A stretch of DNA of 64,000 nt. It comes from Arthrobacter sp. KBS0703 (GTDB taxonomy: Bacteria > Actinomycetota > Actinomycetes > Actinomycetales > Micrococcaceae). Positions 1 to 8,175 of the stretch are shown here, piece by piece. The notes below the pieces were generated by a model. It saw nothing but the letters and a program-made list of their open reading frames with translations, was not told the DNA's origin and searched no databases. The translations under genes and the position numbers were made by a program. The stretch covers positions 4,278,001 to 4,342,000 of the forward strand of contig NZ_MVDG02000001.1 of NCBI RefSeq assembly GCF_002008315.2, read 5' to 3'. Each line of letters starts with the position of its first letter. The stretch's first letter is position 1.

Positions 1-1479
1 CCATTTCCGCTTGCCGGGACCTTGCCGTCCTGGTTGATCCTGCTGCTGGGCGCCGCTGACCTCATCATCCGGATCCTCGCGGTGGGCATCATTCCCGGCA
101 ACCGCAGGCCCACCACCGCCATGGCCTGGCTGCTGGGCATCTTCTTCGTGCCGTCCGTCGGCCTGATCCTGTTCCTGCTCTTCGGCAACTTCCGGCTTTC
201 CCGGCGCCGCGTGGAGCAGCAGCAGCTGGTCAGCGAAAGGGTGCGGGCCCGCACGTCCGTTCTGACCGACGCCGCAAGCGAATACCCGGGGCCGGAATGG
301 GTGAAGTCCGCGGCCGAACTCAACCACCGGCTGGGGTCCATTCCCATGGTGGACGGCAACTCCGTGGACCTGATCCCCGGATACCCCGATTCCATCGCGG
401 CCATGACCGAGGCCGTCCGCAACGCCAAGAGGTTCGTCAACGCCGAGTTCTACATCATGAGCACGGATCACGTGACGGATGAACTCTTCACGGCGCTGGA
501 AGAGGCCGCCGACCGCGGTGTTGAAGTGCGCGTGCTGTTTGACCACATCGGCACCCTCCGGATCAAGGGCTACCGCAGGCTTCTCAGGCGCCTCAGGGCC
601 AGCCGGATCCAGTGGCGACGGATGCTCCCGCTGCTGCCCATCCACGGCCAGTGGCGCCGGCCGGACCTGCGCAACCACCGCAAGATCATGGTGGTTGACG
701 GCGAAGTGGCTTTCACCGGGTCGCAGAACCTGATCGAGCCGTCCTACAACAACCCCAAGCACCGCAAGGTGGGCCGTGAATGGGTGGAACTGATGGCCCG
801 GCTGCGGGGCCCCATCGTGCCGACGCTCAACGTGGTCTTCGCGACCGACTGGCTCAGCGAGACGGACGAGTCCCTGGAAGCGCAGCTCGAGGACCAGCTG
901 CAGCCTCCCGCCAATTCCGCCCCGGGCAATGTCACGGCGCAGGTGGTTCCCAGCGGCCCCGGGTTCAGCACTGAGAACAACCTTCGCCTGTTCAACACGC
1001 TCATCTACTCCGCCCAGCACCGGATCTCCATCTGCAGCCCCTACTTCGTGCCAGATGACTCGCTGCTCTATGCGATCACCACCGCGGCGCAGCGGGGTGT
1101 CGACGTCGAACTCTTTGTCTCCGAGAAGGGCGACCAGTTCCTGGTCCACCACGCGCAGCAGTCGTACTACAAGGCGCTCCTCGAAGCCGGCGTGAAGATC
1201 TACCTCTACAAGGCGCCATTTGTGCTCCACGCCAAGCACTTCACCATTGACGACGAAGTGGCCGTCCTGGGTTCCAGCAACATGGACATGCGCTCCTTCT
1301 CGCTGAACATGGAGGTTTCCGTGATGCTCCTGGGCGCGGAGATCGTGGACAGCATGCGCTCAGTGGAGGACACCTACCGGGACATCTCCCACGAGCTGAA
1401 GCTCGAGGACTGGATGCGCCGTCCGCTTGCGGCGAGGTATGTGGACAACGTCGCCCGGCTCACGGCGACGGTCCAGTAA
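1..1479 (+). CDS. cls: Cardiolipin synthase (PLD family), 5' end outside window
   Basis: Membrane enzyme that makes cardiolipin from phosphatidylglycerol. Two hydrophobic segments at the N-terminus (roughly residues 10-30 and 40-62 of the visible protein) are followed by two phospholipase D domains. Each carries its HxKxxxxD catalytic motif: HRKIMVVDG in the middle and HAKHFTIDD near the C-terminus. The visible length of about 490 residues is normal for the family. The reading frame is open to base 1; the first in-frame start visible is a TTG at 22, so the true start probably lies just upstream of the window. The stop codon lies in the first of three 15-bp direct repeats. The family call is firm; substrate is inferred from family. 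Confidence 0.93.
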   Translation, partial: PFPLAGTLPSWLILLLGAADLIIRILAVGIIPGNRRPTTAMAWLLGIFFVPSVGLILFLLFGNFRLSRRRVEQQQLVSERVRARTSVLTDAASEYPGPEWVKSAAELNHRLGSIPMVDGNSVDLIPGYPDSIAAMTEAVRNAKRFVNAEFYIMSTDHVTDELFTALEEAADRGVEVRVLFDHIGTLRIKGYRRLLRRLRASRIQWRRMLPLLPIHGQWRRPDLRNHRKIMVVDGEVAFTGSQNLIEPSYNNPKHRKVGREWVELMARLRGPIVPTLNVVFATDWLSETDESLEAQLEDQLQPPANSAPGNVTAQVVPSGPGFSTENNLRLFNTLIYSAQHRISICSPYFVPDDSLLYAITTAAQRGVDVELFVSEKGDQFLVHHAQQSYYKALLEAGVKIYLYKAPFVLHAKHFTIDDEVAVLGSSNMDMRSFSLNMEVSVMLLGAEIVDSMRSVEDTYRDISHELKLEDWMRRPLAARYVDNVARLTATVQ

Positions 1480-1509
1480 GCCACGGTCCAGTAAGCGACG
1501 GTGCAGTAA
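1465..1509 (+). repeat. Three tandem 15-bp repeats carrying the cls stop codon
   Basis: Units at 1465-1479, 1480-1494 and 1495-1509 share the pattern GCGACGGTCCAGTAA with one mismatch in each of units 2 and 3. Each unit ends with TAA in the cls frame. Gain or loss of a unit therefore leaves the protein unchanged, which suggests replication slippage at a neutral place. Confidence 0.85.
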
Positions 1510-1549
1510 CCAGGCCGCAGTGGCGGCCGCATTCGGGCCGGCCGCCGGC

Positions 1550-3303
1550 TCATTCGCCGGGGAATTCCGAACCCAGCGCGGACAGCACGCCGAAGGCTTT
1601 GGTACGGATTTCCTCGTATTCCTCCCCGGGCGCCGAATCGGCGGTGATCGCGCCGCCGATGCCAAGGCTGAGCTTCATCCGCCGCTCTCCCCCGGAGGCG
1701 TTCCCCCCGGAGGCGTTCCCCCGAGGCGTTCCCCCGGAGGCGTTCCCCCGGAGGCGTTCCCGCCGGCGCCCGTGCTGCCGGCGTCCGTTCCTGCGGCGCC
1801 GGGCCCGGCCGTCCCGCCGTCGTTGCCGTCCGTCTGGATCACCAGCGTGCGGATGGCCACCGCAAGGTCCGTGGCCCCGTTGAGCGAAAAGTAGCCGATA
1901 GCCCCCGAGTAGACACCGCGCGGGGCTCCCTCCAGCCGGTCGAGGATGGCCATGGTGCTGATTTTCGGGGCGCCTGTCATGGAGCCGGCGGGGAAGCACG
2001 CGGCCACCGCCTCGGCCCGCGGCGACCCCGGCGGCAAGGTGGCGTCGATGGTGCTCACGAGCTGGTGGACCGTTGCGTAGCTTTCGATTTCGCACAGCCG
2101 GCTGACGGTCACGGAGCCCGGTTCGGCAAAGTGGCTCAGGTCGTTCCGGAGCAGGTCGACGATCATGATGTTCTCGGCCCGGTCCTTCAGCGAGGTCGCC
2201 AGGTCGCGCCGCAGGGCCGCGTCGAGCTCCGGATCGGCAGCCCGGCGCCGGGTGCCCTTGATCGGCTCGGCCCGCATGCCGCCGTCGGACGCTATCCGCA
2301 GGAAACGCTCCGGCGACGTGCTGGCCACCGTCAGGGCGCCGAAGCGCAGGTAGCTCGCGAACGGCGCCGGGTTCCGCCTTCGCAGCGCCAGGTACGTCGG
2401 CCACGGATCGAGGCCGCCGGCGGGAACCTCGGCCGTGAGGGTGGTGGTGAGGCAGACCTCGTAGGTGTTGCCTTCGGCGATCTCGTGCTGGGCCTCGGCG
2501 ATCTTGCGCTTGTACCCGGCCTCGGTGTCCCGGTTTCTGAAGGCCGGCACCGCCGGACGCACGACGCCGTTGCTGCCGCCGGCCTGGTTGCCGGCACCCG
2601 CCTCGGGTGCGGTGCCGGCCGCGGTTACGGCGGCGCGGGCGTCGGCGAGCCAGTCGGCTGCATCCGGCGCGTCAAGGGCGAGCAGCCATGCGGAGCCCTC
2701 AGCGTGGTCCAGGACCACTGCCCGCCCGGTGAAGATCAGGGCCGAATCAGGGGTCTCCGCCGCGACGTCGGATCCGCCGGTTTCGCGCTTGAGCTCATAG
2801 CCGAGGTACCCGAGCCAGCCCAGGGTGAAATCGCACGGATACCCCTCGGGGGCGCGGAGCGCTTTCCGGCCCCAGACGGTCTCCAGCCAGCGGAAGAACG
2901 TGCCGGGCACCTCGGCCGTGGCGCAGCCGGCGGTGATCCGGTTGGTCCCCGAGCGGTGCCGGACCGACTGGCCGAACGTGCCGCCGTCGTCTGCAAGGAC
3001 GCTGAAGCGGCTGCGCTCCGCGGCGGGCGTCCCCTCCCAGTCCGCGCTGTCCGGGACGGGCGGGACGAGGGACGAATCCAGCCAGACGGCATTCGCCGAC
3101 GCGCCGTATAGCCGTTCGAAGAGGACAGCGGCGTCCGGGCGGCCGTCGATGCGTTCGGCCAGCAGCCGGAGGCCGCGGCGCGCGGAGAGCTCCGGAACCA
3201 GCACGGTGGCGAGGGCCGGGAGGTAAGTGAGCGCCTGCAGCACGTCCGCCGGAGCGGTGTCGTCGGCACGGTTCAGGACCCGGACATCCGCGTACTCCCG
3301 CAC
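1550..3303 (-). CDS. pabB: Aminodeoxychorismate synthase component I (chorismate-binding), frameshifted near C-terminus
   Basis: Adds ammonia to chorismate to give 4-amino-4-deoxychorismate on the way to p-aminobenzoate and folate. The chorismate-binding domain is clear: a PIKGTRRR segment, DLLRNDLSHFAEPGSV and PAGSMTGAPK are family signatures. The main frame runs from 3303 to a stop at 1675. The conserved C-terminal segment KLSLGIGGAITADSAPGEEY lies in another frame and ends at 1550. The shift falls in a tandem GC-rich repeat (1689-1758) where unit lengths are 13-15 nt. The GTG at 3303 is not a convincing start: the frame continues upstream into the kinase-like sequence at 3304-3390, so the two may be one fused gene. 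The family is firm; whether the shift is real or an assembly error cannot be told here. Confidence 0.85.
1689..1758 (-). repeat. Five-copy G-run minisatellite (GNASG-coding) inside pabB
   Basis: On the plus strand, five units of a C-run followed by GGAGGCGTT lie at 1689-1702 (14 nt), 1703-1717 (15), 1718-1730 (13), 1731-1744 (14) and 1745-1758 (14). A 15-nt unit would code for a repeated Gly-Gly-Asn-Ala-Ser in the pabB sense. The varying C-run (5 or 6) and one lost G move the frame. It lies between the catalytic core and the last conserved beta segment of PabB. Confidence 0.85.
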
Positions 3304-3367
3304 GTTGTCCGCGGCAAGGAGCTCTGATTCCTGGGCGGCCCACTGGTCCCAGTAGGGCTCATAGGTA

Positions 3368-3769
3368 TCACCGTCGCGCTCGAGGGGCGCGGCTGCGGCG
3401 TTCGTTGTCCGGCGAATCGGCCCAGATGACGGCGTCCAGGTGCGGCCTGGCCGCCGCGGCAGCTGCTCCCACGCCTTCGACGATCACGATCTCGGCGGGC
3501 AGCGTGACCCGGGCGTCGCCGTCGTAATGCCGTTCCCAGTCCCAGCTGACCCAGGTTGCCGGTTCGCCGCGCCGGAGGGGCGCCAGCACCGTGGTCACGT
3601 AACGCTCCACGCCGGCGGCGAGGCCGTTCCAGCCGGGATAGATGTCCTCAAGGTGAAACAGGGAGACCTTGTGGTGGTTCCGCAGCCGTGCCGCCAGTTC
3701 GATGGCCAACGTGGTCTTGCCTGCGCCGGACCGCCCGTCAATGGCGATGATCACAGGTGCGGGGGTCAT
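3368..3769 (-). CDS. Uridine-kinase-like P-loop ATPase, C-terminus lost to a frameshift
   Basis: The N-terminus has a Walker A motif, GRSGAGKTT (about residues 12-20), followed by features typical of uridine/pantothenate-kinase-like NTPases: FHLEDIYPGW and a hydrophobic strand ending EIVIVEGVG. The frame closes after ADSPDNERR. One extra C in the run near 3390 explains this: removing it gives ALERDGDTYEPYWDQWAAQE, the usual tail of this kinase family, which then reads without a stop into the PabB frame. The start at 3769 overlaps the end of the upstream phosphatase gene by 4 nt (ATGA), so the genes are coupled. The substrate is unknown. It is probably the N-terminal domain of a kinase-PabB fusion of about 740 codons. 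Confidence 0.75.
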   Translation of the reverse strand: MTPAPVIIAIDGRSGAGKTTLAIELAARLRNHHKVSLFHLEDIYPGWNGLAAGVERYVTTVLAPLRRGEPATWVSWDWERHYDGDARVTLPAEIVIVEGVGAAAAAARPHLDAVIWADSPDNERRSRAPRARR

Positions 3770-4350
3770 GAAATAGAGCGTACCTGCTCGCTGTTCTGAA
3801 GCTGGAGCGGGGCGTCATCGGCTGAGGCTGCAGCGAGGGCGGAACGGACGTACTCGACGATTCCCGGCACCGATGCCCGGACCTGGTCCCATACGGCATC
3901 AAAGTCCGCGTGCCCGCCGTACCAGGGGTCTTCGATGCCCTGTTCCAGCGGGTCCTTCGACTCGAGTGCGGGGTCGAAGCTGCGCAGCATGCGGACCTTC
4001 GCGAGCGACTCCGAATCCGGCGCCGACGCGCGCAGCCAGCCGTAGTGGTCCACGTCCAGGGCAAGAATCAGATGGCGTTCGGCGAACCATTCGGCGCGCC
4101 ACTCCCTGGCGGTGTGGTGGTCCGAGCTGAGGTTGTTGGCAGTCAGTTTCCGCGCCGCCCGGAGGTCGATGGGGCGGCCGGCCTCGTAGGCGGTGGTGCC
4201 GGCGGAGTCCACCACGACGTCCCCCGCGAGCCCCGCGGCGGCGAAGGCCTCGGTGAGCATCAGCTCGGCCATGGGGGAGCGGCAGATGTTGCCGGTGCAG
4301 ACCGCGATGATCCGGTACGGGCTGGTCATTGAGGTCATGGTGCTAAGCAT
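3766..4350 (-). CDS. Low-molecular-weight protein-tyrosine phosphatase
   Basis: Removes phosphate from protein tyrosine residues; actinobacterial members resemble PtpA. The P-loop CTGNICRS (Cys18, Arg24, the CX5R motif) lies near the N-terminus and is followed by SPMAE. The general-acid motif appears as EDPWYGG in the C-terminal third. The length of 194 residues is slightly above the usual 150-180. ATG codons at 4350, 4338 and 4329 are all possible starts; none has a clear ribosome binding site. The 3' end overlaps the kinase-like gene by 4 nt, suggesting a shared transcript. The family is firm; targets are unknown. Confidence 0.9.
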   Translation of the reverse strand: MLSTMTSMTSPYRIIAVCTGNICRSPMAELMLTEAFAAAGLAGDVVVDSAGTTAYEAGRPIDLRAARKLTANNLSSDHHTAREWRAEWFAERHLILALDVDHYGWLRASAPDSESLAKVRMLRSFDPALESKDPLEQGIEDPWYGGHADFDAVWDQVRASVPGIVEYVRSALAAASADDAPLQLQNSEQVRSIS

Positions 4351-4453
4351 GGAGGATGACCGTCCCGCTTGGCTAGTAAGTGCCCTTATGGTCTACGGAT
4401 TCCGTAAAGTTGCCTGACCGCGGGGTCACATTTGCGAAAACGCGTCCGCCCGG

Positions 4454-5080
4454 TTAATGGATGAGCGCCAGCAGGACGCCCACGGCGACGAAGAGGACGC
4501 CGAAGATCCGGTTGAGCCTCGTCTGGCCCCGGACATCGTGGGTAAAGCGCTGGAACGACTTCGCGGCCGCTGCGAAAAAGAACCACATGACGAGGATGTC
4601 GATGACCACCACGGTGGCCGTGAGGGCGACGTATTGCGGCAGCAGCGGCTGTTCGGGCCGGATGAACTGTGGCATGAACGCCAGGAAGAACACGATCGCC
4701 TTGGGATTGAGCAGGTTCACCCAGAGGCCGCGGCGGAACATGGACCAGGCGGGCTCGTTCCTGAGGGCGGCGGCCTTTTCCTGGTCCAGGTCCGGCTTGT
4801 GCAGGAACTGCCGGATCCCGAGGTACACGAGGTAGGCGGCCCCGGCGTAGCGGATGACGTTGAAGGCAACGGGGGATCCCGCCACGAGGACTCCGACGCC
4901 CAGTGCGACGATGACAACGTGCATGATCAGCCCGGCCTGTTGGCCGAGGATCCCCCAGATGGAGCGGCGGAAGCCGGACGTCAGCGAGTTGCTCATGGTG
5001 TTGATGGCGCCCGCGCCGGGAGTGAAGCTGATGAGGACGCCGGCGCCCGCGAGGGCCAGCCACAGGGAGATTTGCACCAA
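4454..5080 (-). CDS. LysE/RhtB-family amino-acid exporter
   Basis: Inner-membrane exporter of 208 residues with about six hydrophobic segments. The N-terminal motif FTPGAGAINTMSNSL matches the FxPGP region of RhtB/LysE carriers, and LLNPKAIVFFLAFMPQFI is the second family signature. These proteins usually export homoserine, threonine, lysine or related compounds; the substrate cannot be read from sequence. The gene stands alone: 103 nt of intergenic DNA separate it from the phosphatase start at 4350. Confidence 0.88.
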   Translation of the reverse strand: MVQISLWLALAGAGVLISFTPGAGAINTMSNSLTSGFRRSIWGILGQQAGLIMHVVIVALGVGVLVAGSPVAFNVIRYAGAAYLVYLGIRQFLHKPDLDQEKAAALRNEPAWSMFRRGLWVNLLNPKAIVFFLAFMPQFIRPEQPLLPQYVALTATVVVIDILVMWFFFAAAAKSFQRFTHDVRGQTRLNRIFGVLFVAVGVLLALIH

Positions 5081-5211
5081 ACAAGCTTAGTGCGGCCTGC
5101 CGGTGGGCTGCGCCCGCGGCCATTCGCCGAAAATGGCCGCCCGGACGGTGCCCTGGTCGGCCATTTTTGGTGAATCGGTGGAGGCGGCGGGCCTACGGGC
5201 CGGGCCCAGGT

Positions 5212-6027
5212 TCAGGCGCGCGCGATGACCTCGCCGTTGGGGATGAGGAACCAGCCGTCGTTCGTGGAGCCCCAACGGTGCCACCCTGCCGAGATGCGGG
5301 TGAGGTCTGCCTCCTGCACGAACCCGTACTCGAGGGCCTGTTCGGCGAAGGCTGAGTGCAGCACGCGCTCGCCCCACACCCTGGCCTGCCAGCGCCGCTG
5401 CTGCCCGGTGGCGTAAAGCCAATTGCTGCTCGTGGGCGCCACGTCCGTGAATCCTGCCGCCTGCGCCCAGGAAACCAGGCGGCGTCCGGCGTCGGGTTCG
5501 GCGCCGTTCCTCCGGGCGATCCGCTGGTACAGGTCCATCCACTCGTCGAGTTCGGGGATGGCGGGGTACCAGCTCATGCCGTGGAAATCGGCGTCGCGCA
5601 CAGCCACAATGCCGCCCGGCTTGGCCACCCGTCGCATCTCGCGCAGCGCCTCCACGGGATCGGTCAGGTGCTGCAGGACCTGGTGGGCGTGCACGACGTC
5701 GAACGTGTCGTCCTCGAAGTCCAGGTCGTAGATGTTGCCGGCCACGAACTCGACGTTCTCCACGCCGCGATCGGACGCAAGTTCCCGCGCGTGGGCAATG
5801 ACGTCCGGGGAACGGTCCAGCCCGGTCACCTTCCCGGGGGCCACCAGTCCGGCGAAGTCGCACGTGATGCTGCCCGGCCCGCACCCGACGTCCAGCACCG
5901 ACACCCCGGGGGTGAGGTGCGGAATCACGAACGCCGCGGAGTTCTCCGCCGTCCGCGAGGCATGGGCGCGGACCACTGACTCGTGGTGGCCATGCGTATA
6001 TACATCTTCTGGCTGCTGCGCACTCAT
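5212..6027 (-). CDS. Class I SAM-dependent methyltransferase
   Basis: Soluble enzyme of 271 residues. Motif I of the Rossmann-type methyltransferase fold is VLDVGCGPG (residues 44-52). The acidic end of strand 2 is GLDRSPDVI and motif post-II/III is DVVHAHQVLQHL followed by DPVEALREMRRVAKPGG. The arrangement resembles UbiE-type small-molecule C- or O-methyltransferases, but the substrate cannot be assigned. It is transcribed alone on the minus strand, with the divergent permease starting about 105 bases away. Confidence 0.88.
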   Translation of the reverse strand: MSAQQPEDVYTHGHHESVVRAHASRTAENSAAFVIPHLTPGVSVLDVGCGPGSITCDFAGLVAPGKVTGLDRSPDVIAHARELASDRGVENVEFVAGNIYDLDFEDDTFDVVHAHQVLQHLTDPVEALREMRRVAKPGGIVAVRDADFHGMSWYPAIPELDEWMDLYQRIARRNGAEPDAGRRLVSWAQAAGFTDVAPTSSNWLYATGQQRRWQARVWGERVLHSAFAEQALEYGFVQEADLTRISAGWHRWGSTNDGWFLIPNGEVIARA

Positions 6028-6131
6028 AGGGAAACGCTACTCCTCCGCGCCGGGGATGGGCCGGAGCAAGACCGGCAGTTTTTTGTCGTCGGCCGTCTGT
6101 TTCCCCGCTTCTGCCGGCCCGGCTTCTGCGG

Positions 6132-7485
6132 ATGATTAGAGGGGTGGAGAACAACAGGATCAGTAACAAAGCAGGGCTCGGCGTCTTCCGGGCAACAGGG
6201 ATCTATGTCGGTGCCATCCTCGGGTCAGGCGTGCTGGTGCTCCCCGCCATCGCGGCCCGGGAGGCGGGTCCGGCGTCGCTCCTCGCGTGGGCGCTGCTGC
6301 TGGTGTTCTGCACTCCCGTGGCGTTCAGTTTCGCCGAAATGAGCCGTCAGCAGCCCGACGCCGGGGGATAGCGCACTTCGTGACGCGGGCATTCGGGCGG
6401 CGCGCCTCCGCCGTGGCCGGCTATCTCTTCTACTTCGCCATCCCGTTCGGGGCTCCCGCCACCGCGGTGATCGGCGGCAACTACATCGCCCACGCCCTGG
6501 GCGGCGGCCGCGGAACGGCGCTGGCCGCTGGAGCCGTGCTGCTGGCGGCAGGGTTCGCGAGCAACGCCGTCGGAATCAAGCTCTCCAGCCGCATCCAGCT
6601 GACGCTCATGGTGGTCCTCGTGGGGCTACTGGCGCTGGCCGTGGCCGTCGCGGCGCCGCACGCGAAGGCGGAGAACTTCGAGCCTTTCGCTCCGCACGGC
6701 TACTGGGCTGTGGGCGGCGCCGCGAGCCTGCTCTTCTTCTGCTTCGCCGGCTGGGAGGCCGTGACGCATCTGGCCGCGGAGTTCCGCCACCCGGAGCAGG
6801 ACCTCAAACGGGCCACCTGGCTCACGCTGATCGTGGTGGGCGTGGTCTACATCGGCGTCGTGGCGGCCGCCGTCGCGGTCCTCGGCCCCGGGCTGCCCGG
6901 CAGTGCGGTGCCCGTGGCGGACCTGCTGGAGAAAGGGCTCGGAGGTCTGGCCGCCCCGCTTACGGCGGTCGCGGCGGCGGTCCTCACCTTCGGCCCGCTG
7001 AACACCTTCGTTGCCGGCGCCAGCCGCCAGGCGCGAAGCTGGCGTCCGACGGCGTGCTGCCGCGGCGCCTGGCGCGCGGCGGAGCCCCAGGGCAGGTGCC
7101 GGCCGCCAGCCTTGCGCTGCTGGCCGCGATGACGTTCGTGTCCTTCGGCGCGGCGGCGGCCGGACTGGCCAGCATGCAGTTCCAGATCGGTGCGGCATCG
7201 GCCTGCTTCACGGCGGTGACGGCGTTCGGGCTTGCGTCAGGCGTCCGGCTGCTTCGTCCGGGGACGGCGGCCTGGTACGGCGTGATCGTTGCCGCCGCGG
7301 TGATGGTGCTGGTCCTGCTTTTCAGCGGGTGGGCGCTGCTGGTTCCGGTCCTCCTCGGCGCGGCGGCGTTGGTTGCCGGCGGGCGCGGTCAACGCCGGCG
7401 CAAAGAGGCCGAAGTCCGTAGCGGCGCTGCGGCTGAACAAGCTGTGCCGGCACAGAAGCCTAGCGCGGGCCGTACGGTCCGGTAG
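6132..7485 (+). CDS. APC-family amino-acid permease, broken by two 1-nt deletions
   Basis: The protein reads in three consecutive frames: 6132-6367, then to about 7035, then to 7485. Joined, they give about 450 residues with some twelve hydrophobic segments and an N-terminal GIYVGAILGSGVLVLPAI, the substrate-binding helix 1 signature of amino-acid/polyamine permeases. The first break is at a G run near 6365: one more G restores DAGGIAHFVTRAFG. The second, near 7035, needs one base to restore ASRLGAKLASDG. Both look like sequencing deletions, since the protein is conserved on either side. The substrate is unknown. The 3' end overlaps the convergent MarR gene by 26 nt. Confidence 0.78.
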
Positions 7486-8002
7486 CCGGCGCTTTGCCGG
7501 AGGCTTCCACGCCGGCGCGGACGGTGGCCTCGATCATCGAGTTCATGAACCGGGTCACCGTCTCCAGTTCCTGCGGCGTGAACCCGGCCATCGCCGCGCC
7601 CATGTGCCGGGCAAGCGGGAGGAACATGGCGCTGCCGTCATGGTAAGCCTTGTCCGTCATCCGGAGCTGGACCTGCCGGCGGTCCTGGCCTTGGCGCTCG
7701 CGGATGACGTGCCCCGAGCTGCAGAGCCGGTCGATCAGCGCGGTGGTGGCGGGGGAGCTCAGATTGAGTTCCTTGCGCAGTGTCCCGGGGGTGACCACCT
7801 GATCCGTGGCGGAGTGCCGCATAATCACGGCGAGCGCGTTGAGGTCGGTGCGGTGCATGTCGTTCCGGCCGCCGGCGGCATCGACGTACCGGTTGGCCTC
7901 GAGCGTGAACTCCTGAAGCAGCCGCACCAGGGGCTGTGGTGTGCCGGGCAAGGCCTCCTTAGGCTCATCGGGGTGCGGTCGGTCAGCCGGTTCTTCGGAC
8001 AC
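7460..8002 (-). CDS. MarR-family transcriptional regulator
   Basis: A 180-residue winged-helix regulator. The core is visible as DLNALAVIMRHSATDQVVTPG followed by the recognition-helix region LNLSSPATTALIDRLCSSG and the wing RQGQDRRQVQLRMT. The GTG start at 8002 is chosen because an excellent ribosome binding site, AAAGGAGG, lies 5 nt upstream; a longer ORF reaching 8164 has no such support. It is divergent from the MMPL exporter, and a palindrome at 8087-8109 lies between them, so it probably represses the exporter and itself until a ligand binds. Confidence 0.9.
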   Translation of the reverse strand: MSEEPADRPHPDEPKEALPGTPQPLVRLLQEFTLEANRYVDAAGGRNDMHRTDLNALAVIMRHSATDQVVTPGTLRKELNLSSPATTALIDRLCSSGHVIRERQGQDRRQVQLRMTDKAYHDGSAMFLPLARHMGAAMAGFTPQELETVTRFMNSMIEATVRAGVEASGKAPATGPYGPR

Positions 8003-8086
8003 GGTGGCCTCCTTTCCCTTTGACGCCCTCCGGAGTTTACTCCAGCGGTGCCACGCGGAGCAGCGCGCCGCCACTACAGAGTGGGA

Positions 8087-8109
8087 ACTATCTCTATGAT
8101 GGAGATAGT
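8087..8109. promoter_or_regulatory. Candidate MarR operator between marR-type gene and MMPL exporter
   Basis: Perfect inverted repeat ACTATCTC (8087-8094) and GAGATAGT (8102-8109) with a 7-nt spacer, in the divergent intergenic region. Its size and place fit a dimeric MarR binding site covering promoters of both genes. The assignment is by position only. Confidence 0.6.
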
Positions 8110-8175
8110 CTATGCTGGATTGATTCTGCTTCGGCCCATACCAGCCGAGGTCCACCACCATCAACGAAGGTCGCC

